In this document: piece by piece, positions 1 to 15,000 of the stretch
How positions within the stretch are numbered: the first letter of the stretch is position 1
Layout of the letters: the number at the start of each line of letters is the position of its first letter
Assembly (NCBI GenBank): GCA_036405135.1
Contig: DASWYF010000031.1
Location: 1-64,000, forward strand
DNA: 64,000 nt
Direction of reading: 5' to 3'
Source: Verrucomicrobiia bacterium
GTDB lineage: Bacteria > Verrucomicrobiota > Verrucomicrobiia > Limisphaerales > JAEYXS01
Translations under genes and position numbers: made by a program
The notes under the pieces: model-generated
The model's database searches: none
What the model was told of the DNA's origin: nothing
The model's input: the letters and a program-made list of their open reading frames with translations, nothing else

Positions 1-3000
1 CAGGTTCCCGAACGCGTCGTAGTCATACGTGTCCGTCACCGTGCCATACTGGTCATACAGCTGGCGCACGCTCCCCTTCCCATCATACCCGTAGAAGCTC
101 GGCACCCAGTCATTCCCAGACACCTGGTCCATGCTCACCAACTGATGTCCCCACACATACACCCGCATCACGTCGAGTTGCGCGGTGTTCTGCGAATTCG
201 TCGCCAGTTCTTCGACGACCTGCGCGTAACCGGTCGGGTTCAGGTCATCCACCAGATACCACGTGGCGACGCCGTTCACGGTCTTCTTCACGCGGTTGCC
301 ATCACCGTCATACACGATGGTCACCTGGCCATTGCCGCGATCCACCAGCATGTCCTCGGAGTCATACTTGTCATTCACCGGCACAGAGGTGCTGAAGGCG
401 GACCACACGTTCGTAGAGGTGAGCGTGTTGCCGTTATGATCGTAGGTCTCGCCGTTCAGGCGGTCGTTCGCATCATAGGTGAAGGCCTGCAATGGCAACT
501 GCGGCAGGTTGGAATTGCGGGAGAGGCGGTTACCGGTGGCATCGTATCCATAATCCACGGTGCCAGCACTCGGCCAGCCAGGCACATTCACCGTCTCATT
601 CGTGAGACGATACGTGGCGTCGTAACCATAGGTGACCGTGCGGCCCGAAAGTTCCTGCACACTCTGGCGATGGCCAGAAGGCAGGAGTGTGTAAGCGTAG
701 CTGGAAACATTCGTCAGCACCGTACTGGCAGTCAGATTCGTCAGGCGATCCAACGGATCGTACTGATGATAGTGGTTGATGCCGTTCGGATAGGTGAATC
801 CCTGGAGATTGCCGACTGGATCAAACGTGTAGGTGGTTCGGCCCGTGTGCTGATCCACCACCGCGTTCATGCGGTTCAGCAAGTCGTATTCATACTCCAC
901 ATCCACGCCGTTCACGCGGGCGGACTGCATCGTGCGCAGATTGCCGTTCAGATCGTAGGTGTAGTTCAGCGTGCCGTGCGGAGCCGCTTTTTGCAGCAGA
1001 CGGTCACGCAGATCGTAACCATACGTGGTGGTGCCGAGGGCATCCGTCATGCTCTGGCGCGCACCCGTGACAGTGTAGCCATACTGCACCGGCGCCTGAC
1101 CGAACACGGCATCCGGGATCTTGGAAGTCAGGCGGTTCAACGCATCGTAGACGTACGTCGTGGTCCGGCCATTAAAGTCCGTGCGGTTCGTCAGGTTGCC
1201 ATTGAGATCGTAGCGGTAGATCTCCTCCTTGTTATCCGGCAGGATGCGCTTGGTGCGACGGCCCATCGAATCATACTCATAACGCGTGATGCGATTGCTC
1301 GCATCGATCTGCGCTGTCATCTGGCCCTTGGCATCAAACTCGTAACGGGTCACCTGGCCCAAGGAGTTCGTCACAGAAGTCATGCGGCCCAGGCTGTCGT
1401 AGCCGAACCAGGTGGACTTGCCGGATTGATCCGTCACTGCCGTGCGACGGCCCAGATCATCATAGAAGGTATGCGCCTCCGTCAGGTCAGGGCGTATCGC
1501 ACTGACCGGACGTCCCAAGGTATCGTAAACGAAGTAGTTCGTGCGGTTGTTCGCATCCACAGAAGCCACCACGCGGCCCATGGGGTCATAGGCGAAGTAG
1601 CTCGTCTCGCTCAGAGCATTCGTGACAGCCACCACACGACCCGCTTCATCATAGCCGAAATGAGTGCTGCGGCCCAAGGCATCCGTCTCCACGATAGCCA
1701 GACCACGGGTATCGTACGTAGTGGTGAAATTGGCGCCATCAGCATAGGTGACACCCGTGCGGCGGCCCATGGCATCATAGGTGAAGGTGGTGGTGCGGTT
1801 CGCCGCATCCGTCATCGTCACCATCTGATCCAGCACATCGTAACCGAATTGCGTGACTTGGTTCAGCGCATTGGTAATGGCGACAAGGCGGCCCTTCGTG
1901 TCATAAGCAAACCATGTGGCATTGCCGTTTGGATCGATTTGGACGGTCTTCTGGCCACGAGCGTTGTAAACCCATGAAACGCTCCCGCCATCCGGATACA
2001 CGACGTTGGTCCGACGACCGAGGGAATCATAGCCATACGTCAGCGTGAAGTTCGCCGGGTCCGTCTGCGAGATGAGCTGGCCCTTGGAGTCGTACGCAAA
2101 ACGCGTCACCTGGCCTAGGCTGTTCGTGCGAGCCACCGTCCGGCCCAAGGCATCGTAACCGAGGTAAGAATTATTCCCCGCCTCATCCTTCACGGCCACC
2201 ACACGGCCCAAGGCATCGTATGTCGAGACGATGGATTTGCCATCCGGGCGGAACACATGCGTCTGACGGCCCAAGAGGTCATAGGCATAGCCCGTCACAG
2301 CACCATCCGCCGCCGTCTGCGTGAGGACTTGCCCTTCGCTATCATAAGTGAAGGAAGTCGTGGCACCCGTTGGCCCAGTGACCAGAACCATGCGGCCCAG
2401 CTTGTCATAGGCATAATGCGTCTCATTGCCGGCACGATCGATCTTCGTCATCAACCTGCCGCAATCGGAATACACATCCTGTTCATTGCTGCCATCGGGA
2501 TGATTGGTGCGGATCTTCCGGCCACCGTTGTCATAGATGTAACGCGTCACCTCATTGTTGGCATTTGTGACGCTGATCAGCCTGCTGCCCGCATCATAAC
2601 CATACTGCGTGACATATCCTTGCGGATCGACCTTCATGATTAGTCGATCGCGCAGATCATAGGTGTAGAACGTCGTGGCACCGGCCTGATCGGTTTCCGA
2701 TATTTTCTGGCCGGTAGCGTCATAAGCTGACGCCGCGAATGTGCCATCCGGGAAGATCACCTTCGTGCGGCGGTTCATGATGTCGTACTCGAACCGCGTG
2801 ATATCGTTGTTCGGCGCGACCTCAGTGATCACATTTCCCGCCTCGTCATACTCATATCTGCGCACTTCCCCGAGCGCATTGGTGATCGCGATCAAGCGTC
2901 CGAGAAGGTCATAGCCGCGGTAGGTCTTGTTCCCGAGCTGGTCCGTCTCGCTCATCAACACCCGTCCATCATACGTATAGGAGCTGGTGCTGCCGTCCGG

Positions 3001-6000
3001 ATGCATGCTGTTGGTGTGACGATTCAGGAAATCGTATTCGAACGCCTTGGTTCGTCCGAGCCGGTCCACTTGTGCCACCACCGCACGATGTTCGTTATAG
3101 GTGTAAGTGGTCGTATTGCCGTAAGTGTCCGTATCGGTGATCCGGTTTCCGGCACCATCGTAGGTGTAGGTGTTCGTGGCTCCGTGACGGTCGATCTCCA
3201 TGATCAATTCACCGCCCAAGTTGTAGAACGCCTGGATATGGCAGCCATCCGGGAATGTGGTGCGCGTCAGCTTACCACGCGGATCATACTCGTAACAGGT
3301 CTGGCGACCCAACTCATCCGTGGCACAAGCGACACGGCCTTCCGCATCATAGGTGTAGCTGATGCTGGTGCCATCCGGATTGATCTGCTCGGCCAGACGT
3401 CCCATCGTGTTGAACTTGCGCTGGGTCGGGCGACCTTTCTTGTCTGTATGAATCTCCTCATCCGGCAGATAAGCGATCTGCTCGGAAACTTCCCCTTGAG
3501 GATCTGGGAACAGAGTGGTGACAGGACGACCTGCCGCATCGTAGTAAAGCCTGACGCGAACCGGCTGGGTGCTGCCGCTGGACAAGGCGAAGCGGCCCAT
3601 TTTACCAGTGGAAACAGCCTTGTTTTTGACACCGAACGACAGCAACTGCAACTGCTGCGGTGCTGTCCGATACGATGTCATGGAGAGCATTTTCCCATTG
3701 GCATCGATTTCATAATTTATCTCATAGCCGAGCGAATTCACTTCATTGGTAAGATTGCCGAAACCGTCATAACGGAAGGTAGAAAGACCCCCTTTAGGAT
3801 CGGTCATGGTCACCACCTTACCCTTCGAGTCATAGGTGAACAGCGTTAGTTTTCCTGCGGTATCGCTGGAGGACAACATGTTGCCCTTGCTGTCATACGT
3901 GTTGGTAACGGTGCCGGAAGAGTCCTTCATTGTGAGCACTTTTCCGTAAGCGTTATAAGTGAAGTGCGTGGCCACGCATCCGCATGCTTCATTGGTCACC
4001 GCGATGCGATTATCCAAAGCATCATAGGCATAGGTCATGCGACGTCCCAAGGGATCCGTCTTGGACAGGAGATTGTCATTGAGGTCATAGGTCGAGACCG
4101 TCTCTGCACCTATTGCATCGATAAAGCGCGTGATGTTACCACGTTCGTCATACTCCTTCATGGTCACATGACCGAGGCGGTTGGTCGTGTAATCTCTGCG
4201 ATTCACGAGGTCATGATTGTGTCCTATGGAGAATCCGTCTGCATCCGTTTGAACAATCAGGCGTCCCGCCGCATCGTAATCATTTGATGAGCTCTGAACA
4301 CCGCGTTTATCTGTCACCGTGAGCAGATTATGCTTCCCATCATACGTGAACGAGTTCGTCTCCCCTGCCCGGTCGATGAACGTCATCAGATTCCCGTTCG
4401 TATCGTACTGGTAATGCATCTCATTACCGGCGGCATCCACGATGTTCGTTATCATGCCCGCCACATTGCGCTCAAAGATCACGCTCTTGCCCGTGGAATG
4501 CAGGATGCCATTCGCTGTGAAAGTCAGCGTGTTATTGTTCGGGTCCGTGATGCTCCGCAGACCATTCGTTTCACTGATGATGTAGGTGTAACCCTCCTTC
4601 GTCTTGAACTCGAACAGGTCAGGATTGAAGTAGATATTATCTGCCGCACCCGGAGGCGGATTCAGCAACAGTTCATAACTCAACAGCGGACCAAACCCCG
4701 GATTGTCTCCGGCATAAACCACCTGATCGTCCGGATACAACTGGCCGTCAATTTCCACCAACGGCGTCAACGTTCCTTGGGTGCCTTGGAACGGCAGGAA
4801 CTTGATCTTCGGATAGATCAACGGCAGGCCGAATTGTCCCGAAGGACTCGGCACGGCACCGAATTTGTAGACATTACCATCTGGGAACGTGACCGTGACT
4901 ACGCGAGATTTGGTGGTTCTGATGCCATACACAGGGAACAACCCCGGCTCCACCGTCTGTTCCCAGTTGATGCCCAGGTGACGGTTCTTTTGCAGGCGGA
5001 TGTTGTTGATGTCCATCGTCCAGCCCACGCCGAAGTCACCCGTCTCCTTGTTACGACTGTCGTAACTGCGCGTGATGGTGATCGGGATGCCCGCCACCGG
5101 AATCGTCAGATCGTTGAACGAAAACGCGAAGTTACCGATCTTCATATTCCGGTCGAACACCACCGTGATCGGTTCCGTTGTTGAGGTGCGGTTCCGCACA
5201 TCCATGGCGCGCACACGCAATTCATAGATGCCGTTCAATGAGAGCGTCGGGTCCAGCGTACCCAAGGTGCCGTTCACCACAGACACCGTGTTGCTGCTCA
5301 GAGTGATCCACGCATTCGCGTTATTCGGCGAAATGGCGCGATATTCCAATACAGAGTAAGCTAGGATGGCGCTGTTGGCGGTGCCGTTCACCACTGTGGG
5401 TGCGGTGACTTCAGTGGCATCCGCCGGAGAGGTGATCTCAACCACGGGAGGTCCGTTATCCACATACACATAAGCATGAGCGACCGCTGAAGTGCTTACC
5501 AAGCCGTCATCATCTGTAGCCACCGCAGTGAATGCATAAGCACCTTCCCCGAGGCCGTTCAACGTCACCGAGTAAGGCGCGTTCGTGAACACACCGAGGC
5601 TGGTGTTGCCCTGGAACAATTCCACTTGAGCCACCGCACCATCAATGTCAGTGGCAGTGGCGGTCACGGTGATATTGGCCGCTCCGCCGGATGAAACCGC
5701 CACCAGCATGGGATCAGCCGGACTGCTCAATGACACCACCGGTGCCACGCGCGGATCGGCCAGCACCTTGATCGTCACCGTATCATAGTCCAAGTATTCC
5801 CCATCGTAGGCAGTGAGCTCGAATTCATAGACACCCGGCTGCGTGAACTGCACCGTGGTGACCGGCGCGTTTGTATCACCGATGACCACCGGTGCCGGAC
5901 CGGAGACATAAGTCCAGTCCGTGTCCAATGTGCCGCCCACCGGACGACCGTCATCATAAACGGCGCCATTCAACGTCGCAATATGGGGCAGGTAATGAGT

Positions 6001-9000
6001 GCGGTTTGCCCCGGCAAAGACGAATGGCGCGTCGTTGCGCGGTGTCTGGCATTTGCCTACGCTACCTGCAGCGTGCAAGGTCCCGATCTCGGAAACACTC
6101 AACTCGCGATTGTAGAGGGACACTTCATCCAGCGCGCCCCAGAACGGACGGCCTTGATCCAAATGACCTCCCAGGTAGAAATCTCCCGTCGTCTTGACCT
6201 TGAAGGAGCCGCGGTTCTGGGAGAACCGCTCCGCGCCGTTCACATACATGTGGGCCATGCCGCTGGCGCTGTTGTAAGTCAGCACCACATGCTGCCATGT
6301 GTTGGCAGAGAGCGGTCCGCCTGCCGTCATGGCATGATTCACTCCGTTCGTCTGCATGAGATGCCAGGTAAAGCTGCTGTAGTGATACAGCATCGTGCCA
6401 TCCCGCCAGCCCATCACCATGCGCGGCTCCCAAGAATTATAAGCCGTTGTCCCTGGATTGAACCAGAACTCCACGCTGAACGCATCGTTAGTGCCGATGT
6501 TCACACCCGCCGAAGCCGGGATGCGCACATAGTCATTCGCGCCATCGAAGGAAAACGCGCTCGCCACCTTGCCCGTCGTGTAGCTGGCACCGTTCGCGAG
6601 GATGCCATCCATGCCTTCCGTGATGTCGCGTGCATGCTTGTTCGCCGGCCACCAGCCCACGAGTCCGCTCAGTTCACCCACCACACAATTCGTATTCACG
6701 CGCACCTCCACCTGATCAGTCGTGCGTCGTTCACCATCCGTCGCCGTCAACTCCAGCAGGTAAAGTCCGTTCGTGCTGAAGGTCGCCGTGCTGGTCAGCG
6801 CATACGGTGTTCCAAACGCGACTTGCCCAGGACCAGAAACCATGCGCCACACCGAGGTGACATTGATACCCGATGGCAAACCATCATCGCTCACCTGTCC
6901 CATCAAGGTCGTTGTGTTCAATCCATCTGTGAATGCGAAGTCCGCTCCCGCGAACACCACCGGTGCTGCATTACCATTCTCCGGACACTTGCCCGCCGCA
7001 CCTGCCATATATAGATTCCTGACTTCATCTTCATTCAAAGCCCGGCCATGGATGGCGAATTCGTCAAGCTGCGTCAGAGAATGATTGCTCTGCGATGGCG
7101 GCGTCCCCAGATAGAGCTGTCCTCCAGTACGCAAAGTGATATTTCCGATGACCTGTTGCCTGATAAGATTGCCGTCGATGAATATCTGGTAAATCCCAGT
7201 TGAACGATCATAGGTGGTGGCGATATGACGCCAAACACCCGCCTGCATCTGGTTGCCACCCTCCACCAACACTGAAGTATTGGTGATTGTGGTCAATGCA
7301 ATGCGGACGCCCGTATACGTCCATAAGGCGCACCCATCGCCTCCCGGTCCGGTCCAGAGCACAGACGGACGCGCTTCCCACCAATTCCCGGATACTGCGG
7401 CAGGCTTGATCCAGAACTCCATCGTATATTGGTCCATCTGTCCGATGTCGATGGCCGGATTTGCCTCGATCCGCACATGGGACGAAGGACTCATCGTAGA
7501 CAGCGAGCCGCCTACCATGCCATTCGTCAGCATCGCCCCGCTGTAATAGGCGGCCTCCAGACCTTGCACCACATCACGGTTGCTGTCATTGAAAGGCCAC
7601 CACGCTTTCAAGTCTTCCGCTGGGCACGTGAGACATTCTGCGCCCACACGCACCTGCACCAAATCCTTGTTCTCCACCAGACCATCGTTGGCGGCGAGTT
7701 GCAGCACATACAGACCTGGTTGATCAAAAGTTACCGCCGTCACCTCTTCATTGGACGCAGCGAATATTGCGTTGCCCGGTCCGCCCACCTTTGTCCACTG
7801 CTTGATCAGATACCCTTCAGGCATCGTGTCATCCTTGGCTGAACCTTGCAGCAAGGCAGGTGCATTGGTCGATCCCAAGACGAGATCCTGTCCCGCATTG
7901 ACCACCGGCGGCAGATTGATTCCCGGATGTGCTTCACCGCGAGAACCTGCATTGAAGATATTGTAGACCTCTTCACCTGACAGCTCGCGCCGGTAGAGAC
8001 TGATCTCATCCATCACACCATTGAAAGGCGACCCGCCAGACCGCGTGCCGCCCAGGAACAAATCTCTTCCCGTCTGCACCCGGAAACTTCCGATCTGAGT
8101 GCTGCTGACCATTACACCGTTATTGTAAACCCGCCCTATGCCCGTGTTCCGATTATAGGTGATCGCGATATGAACGAACTGACCCGTCGGGATACTCGGC
8201 CCCGGGAGCGAGCGCGATACTCCATTCGCATCATACAGGAAGACCTGCAGTTCCCTGCTGAAGCGGATGCCGATCTGTGCGCCTATGGAGCTGAAAGAAC
8301 TCCAATGCAACAGCGCCGGACTGAAATTACTGGGAATGGAATAAGCATTGAGCCAGAACTCGATCGTGAAGGCATCTGCATCTCCTATGTCATGGCTGGG
8401 ATGTGCGAACACCTTCGCGAAGTCATTCACACCATCGAAGTAAAAGCCCTGCCCTACTTTGCCCGTTTGGTAACTCGCACCATTCGCCAGATAGGCCACG
8501 TTGCCAGCCAGAATATCTATGTTGTTGCCATCAGCCGGCCATAACACCGCGAGTGCATTTGTGCTCGTGTTTTCAGCAATCGTTTCCACCCGCACCTCGA
8601 CGACATCTGAATACACCACTGATGAGTCATCGGCCGTCAGCTTCAGCAGATAGATGCCCGGCGCGGTGAAACTCACCGATGTGACCGGCGCGTTTGAATT
8701 CGCGAAGGTTGCTGTGCCCGGCCCGGAGAGCTTGCTCCAAGCAGACAGGATCGTGGACGCCTCCGGCAGCCCATCATCCTCCACGTAGCCGTTTAACACC
8801 AACGAACTCGCTCCCGCCAGCACCCGGTCAGGACCGGCATCCACGACCGGCCCGCGGTTTCCATCCTTCGGACACTTGCCCGTGGCACCCGCTGCAAAGA
8901 TCGCATAGATCTCCTGCTCCGTCAGCGCGCGACGGTACAGCGCCACTTCGTCCAGCAACCCCTTGTAACGTGCCTGCCCTGCTCCCGGATATCCGCCCAT

Positions 9001-12000
9001 ATAGAAATCATACGAAGTCTGCGGCTCGAAGATGCCAAGGTTTAAGGTATTGTTCAGCACCCCGTTCAAAAAGACCGCCGCTAAGCCGGTCGTCTTGTCG
9101 TACGTCAATGCCACATGATGCCACACTCCTGCCGACCAGCCACTCAGACTGATCTTGTGACTTACATTGTTCGTGTCGTAGATGTAGCAGTCCAGATAGG
9201 CCAGACTCGGCTGGAACTGATCGATCAAAACACCCGGCTGCGTTCCATTATGCCATGCCAAGATCGGCACCCGGCGCAAGTCATCTGACTTCGCCCAGAA
9301 CTCCACCGTGAACCCGTCAGCCTTGCCCACATCCAGGCTCGGGCTGTTCACCGCACGAGTATGCGCCACTGTGCCGTCAAATTTGAATGCCGCCCCGACT
9401 CTTCCTTGATCGAAAAAATTGATCGTCGGCAGCACCAGCTGGTTGCCGTTGATGTGATCAGCCCCGTCACCATTGCCCTGCCACCACGCGGCGATGCCAT
9501 CCGGCTCCTCGATTGTACACAATGTTCCCACCCGCACCTCGATCTTCCGTTTCTGCTGATACTCACCGTCATCCGCCACCAGTTCGAGGATGTAGATGCC
9601 GTTCGTCGTGAACGTCGCCTGCGTCACCGCGTTCGAGACATCCGCGAACAGTGTCGTGCCCGGACCGAATGCCTGTCTCCACCACACGCGCAACGGCGTC
9701 GTGAGCGGTAGCCCGTCATCACGCACCTGGCCTGTCAGTTGCAACACATCATTGGTTGAACGCAGGAACCGGTTCTCGCCTGCATCCACCCAGGGTGAAC
9801 GGTTATACGGCGTCAGCGTGACCGTCACATCATCGGTCTGCACATCACCGAAATTATCCGCCGTCAACCGCAGCACATACACACCGTTCGTGCTGAACGT
9901 GGTCTTCGGCTGGATGACATTCAGATTGTCAAACGTCACTGTGCCCGGCCCTGAGATGACCGACCAGCTTACAGAAGGATTGATCGCATTTGTATGTGGC
10001 GAACGGCCGATTGCCCCCTTCATCAACACCGGGTCCGGCCACAGCGCATGGATGTCCGCACCGGCGCTCGCCGCCCAAGCCTGCACCGCTGGTGTGTAAA
10101 CATAACCCGCCGTTCCCACTGTCAGATCATACAGGACCGGTCCTTCACCCGAGCTCGCCGGGATGAACTCCGCCTCCACCTTCAGGTAACGGCTCCGCAC
10201 CGTCGGTGCCGCCCCTTCAAATTCTACCGGCTCCGCGGCTCCGTACGAAACACCGTTATGGCTGCTCGCCACGCGTACGACGATCTTGCCATCGTTATAG
10301 ATCAGGCCGTTCCAAGTCACCGGGCCCCACGCCGCATTCGTCAGTGCCGAGTCGAATACCGCCGTCCAGCTGCCTCGTTGCGTGCTCATCGTCTGGGAGC
10401 CGCCAGAGAAGTGCGAGTAAGCCCAGGTTGAGGAACCCAAATAGGTGGTCGTCAACTCCAACTCGCCCACCGGAGTTTCTCCATCCGCACCGAGTGGTCC
10501 GCCCATAGGGTTGATCCGCTGCAACACACCCGTGCTGGAGCTTACCCACAGCCGTCCTTTCCGATCGAAAGCCACCGCCGTCGGTCCATGGTTCGCCACT
10601 TCCACCGTGCCCACCAGTCGGCCATCCTTCTTCAAGTGGCCAACCGTATTGCCGCAATGCGAGTGCGCCACCCATACATCACCGGACACCGGATCGATCG
10701 CCATACCCTGCCCCCAGCCGCCGCCATGATAATAGCTGCCGATCTCTTCTCCCGACGGCGAAAACTTTCTGACATAAGAGGACGGCTCATACGTCACCCA
10801 GATGTTTCCGTCCGGGTCCTGCGCCACATTCCACGAACCGTCCGGCTGGATGTTCCACTGCGCTGGATTCACACTCGTGATCGGCAGACTTGTATCCCAC
10901 CTCAAGAAGCGTCCTGCAGAGTACAGTATCCCGTTCTTGTCCGTGAAACCGCCGTAGCCGCCACGGCCGATGCTCGTCTCCGTGCGGATGATCTGGCCCG
11001 TCTGCGCATTGATCAGGTCGAAGACATTCAATGAATTGCCGCCCGCCCAAATATTTCCATCCGGGTTCATCGAAAGATGCCGGATCGTCCGTCCATTCAC
11101 CTTCACGTAGAAGACGATCAATTCATCCAATGCCCCATTCACTGTCGTACCGGTCCACGCCCGCACATCCCCGCTACCCAAGGACGTATCCAGCACGCCG
11201 TTGTTGTTGCGGTCCACCCAGCGTCCGCTCTCCGGCGTCGCGATCATCGCCACGCTGTTATCCTCCTGGTTCGCCACCCACAGGTTGCCTTGGCGGTCCA
11301 CCCACGTGCGCGAGGGCGATACCCGCGCCACACTCGTCGGCGCGGTGCGATACTCGCCCAATACGCGCCCCGTCTCCGCATCCACGCGTACCACCGTATC
11401 CTTGCTCAAAGGCACCCATACATAATTGAACGAAGTCTCATCCACCACCGGCTTCAGTTCACCCGCCACCGTCTGGCTCAAATTCGTCAATGTGCCGGAA
11501 CTGAAATCCGCGCTGCTCGTCCATGTCTTGCCACGTGCGAACGGCGTGACATAGAACATCACGCTCGTCACCGCTGAAGTCGATACCCCGTCCGAGATCT
11601 GATACTCAAAACGGTCCCAACCGAACGTGTTCGTATTGGCCGTATAAGTCAGGTTCGTATTCGCACCGCTCAACGTCCCCAGGAACGGCGGATTCACCAT
11701 GATGAGTGATACCGCATCACCATCCACATCGTAAGCCAGAAGCCCCACATGCACTGACTGCCCTTCCATCACCAGATTCGTCCGGCTGAAAGTCATCGGC
11801 ACGTCATTCACCGGCGTCACATTGATAGTGACGGTCGCCGGTTCAGATTCATCCTGTCCGTCAAAAGCGCGGAACACAAAATGGGTCTGTCCCGAGAAGT
11901 TTGTCACCGGCGTGAACACATAGTTGGTGACATTGTTCTGCAACGTCCCGAAGTAGGGCCCTTCTGTGATGTTCAATGTCAGAGGATCGTTGTCCTCATC

Positions 12001-15000
12001 TGTCGCCAGCAAGGTGAATGTCACCGAACCGTCCTCCAGCAGCGTAAGCGTTTGCGGCATCGCGACCGGCTTCACATTACTGTTCAGCACGAACACAGTG
12101 AACGTCTGCGTCGCACTCATGCTCGGCGTCCCATCGTCTGCCACCACCACGTTCACCACATTTGTGCTCGGCCCCTGCGTCAACGTCGGCACCCAGGAGA
12201 TGATGCCATTGGTCGCATTGATGTTCATTCCTGCCGGAGCATTCATTCCTAGGCTGAACGTCAGCACATTTACCGGGAAATCCCCATCCGTCGCCACATT
12301 CGTCACCGATAGCAACTGCCCCTCGATCACCGTATGATTCGTTATCGCCGCCAGCATCGGCGCACTATTTGTCTCCAGCACAGTCACCGTCAGGAACACG
12401 CTGTTGCTTAATGGCGGCACGCCATCATCTGTCACCACCACTTCGATCACATTCGTACTCGGCCCCTGCAGCTCGCTCGGCGTCCAAGTGATAAGCCCCG
12501 TGTTCGCATCGATGCTCACCCCGGCAGGAACACCCGAACCCAGCGAATAGACCAGTGTATTCACCGGCATATCCGCATCCGTCGCGCTGTTCGTCACGCT
12601 CAGAAGGTGGCCTTCGAAGATTGTCTGCTCGATCGGCATCGCCAGCACTGGCGCACTATTCACCTCCAGCACCACCACCGTGAAGCTCTGCGTCGCGCTC
12701 AGGCTCGGCGTACCATTATCCGTCACGATCACGCTCAAGACATTCGTGCTCGGCCCTTGCGCTTCCGTCGGTGTCCAGGTGATCACACCGCTGTTCGCAT
12801 CGATCGCCACACCGCTCGGCGCACCCGCACCTAAGCTGAACAGCAACGCATTCGCTGGCAGATCGGCATCCGTCGCCGATGCATTCACCGTCAAGAGCTG
12901 CCCTTCCGCCACCGTCTGGTTCGCGATCAACGCCAGCACCGGTACCGCATTCGTTTCCAGCACCGTCACGATAAAGGTGTTCGTATCGCGCCGGATCGGC
13001 GTGCCGTTATCCGCCACGATGACTCGGATCAGATTCGTGCTCGGTCCCTGCGCCTCGCTCGGCGTCCACGTCACGACACCATTTGTCGCATTGATTGTCA
13101 TTCCCGCCGGAGTGTTCGTTCCCAAGCTGAACGTCAACGTGTTCGCCGGGATGTCCGCATCACTCGCCACATTGGTTATCGAGAGCAATTGCCCTTCGTA
13201 AATCGTCTGGTTCGGCACATCGACCAGCACCGGCGCACTGTTTACCTCTTGCACCGTCACCGTGAATGTCCGCGTATGGCTCAATGCCGGAACACCATTA
13301 TCCGTCACCCGCACCGTGATGCTGTTCGTGCTCGGCCCCTGCTCTTCAGTAGGTATCCATGTGATCGCACCCGTGACCGGATGAATGACCATCCCGCTCG
13401 GCACCATACCGACAAAGTCATAGCTTAAACTGTTCGTCGGAACATCTGCGTCCGTGGCAGTGACTGCGACATTAAGTGTTTGCCCTTCCAACACCGTCCG
13501 GTTCGTGATCACCGCCAGCACCGGCGCTGTATTCATCTCCAGCACCGTCACCGTGAAGAACACATTCGTGCCCAACGCCGGCACGCCATCATCCACCACC
13601 ATCACTTGCACCAAATTCGTCGTGCCACCCTGGGATTCCGAGGGCGTCCAGGAGATCACACCACTGGTCGCATTGATCACCATCCCCGCAGGAGCATTCG
13701 TTCCCAAGGTGAACGTGAACCCGTTCATCGGCACATCCGCATCCGTCACCAGATTAGTGAATGTCCAGAGCGTGCCCTCATTGATCGTCTGGTTGACCGG
13801 AGCCACCATCACCGGCGCGCTGTTCGTCTCCAGCACCACCACCGTGAAACTCTGCGTCGCGCTCAAACTCGGCACACCATCATCCGTCACGATCACGCTC
13901 ACCAGATTCGTCCCCGGCCCCTGCACCTCGGTCGGCGTCCATGTGATGATACCGTTCGTCGCATTGATCGACATTCCCGCCGGAGCATTCGTCCCCAAGC
14001 TGTAAACCAGCGCATTCGCAGGCAGATCACTGTCGCTCGCCGAGTTCGTGATCGTCAGCGTGAAGCCTTCGATGACCGTCCGGTCCGCAATCGGCGCAAG
14101 CACCGGCGCCTCGTTCGCCTCCAAAATGTTCAGCCAGAAACCGCCCTCAGCCGTCTCCGGCGGATTCCCGTTGTCCGTCACGAAATACTGCACGCGCATC
14201 ATCACCGTGCCACCATACTCCTCACCCGGCGTCCACGTGATCACCGCGTTCGTAGGATTCATCACCATGCCCGGAGGTGAATTCGTTCCCAACGTATAGG
14301 TCAGCACTTGCGCAGGCAGATCCACATCCGTGGCTGTGTTCGTTACCATCAACAACTGCCCTTCATAGATCGTCTGGTCCTGGATGAACCCGAACACCGG
14401 ACGCTCGTTCAACTCCAGCACCACCACCGTGAAAGTCTGCGTGGCGCTCAAGCTCGGCACTCCATCATCTGTCACGATCACCGTGACGATATTCGTGCCA
14501 GGCCCTTCACTTTCGCCCGGTGTGCCAAAAATCATCCCGTTCGTACCATGGATTTGCAGCCACGACGGTGAACCTGCCCCCAGCGTGAAGCTAAGCTTGT
14601 TCGTCGGCATGTCCACATCCGTCGCCACCACATTCGTGATGAGCAGGAACTGCATTTCCACCAATACCTGATTCGTGATCGCCGCCAGCATCGGTGCCGT
14701 GTTCGCCTCCAGCACGATGATCTGCGTCGCCTTCGTGTCGCTGAAGGCGGGAACGCCATCATCCGTCACCGTCACCAGCACATTGTTCGTGCTCGGCCCT
14801 TGCGCCTCCGTCGGCGTCCACGTGATCACACCCGTGGTCGGATTGATGCTCATTCCCGCAGGCGCATCCGCCAGCGTGAACGTGAAATTATTCACCGGCA
14901 CATCGCTGTCTGTCACGACGTTGTTCGTCACCACCAGCGTCTGCCCTTCCGTCACCACATGATCTGTCACCGTCAGCACCGGGTGCATGTTGCTTTCCAG

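Noticed and set aside
300-4640. CRISPR array because of the ~63-base period
   Set aside because: Units are coding, diverged throughout and have no repeat/spacer alternation.
145-5184. Long plus-strand frames (up to 610 codons) with His/Arg/Ile-rich products
   Set aside because: They are antisense shadows of the RHS core. Periodicity and the DxxGR motifs lie on the minus strand in one continuous frame.
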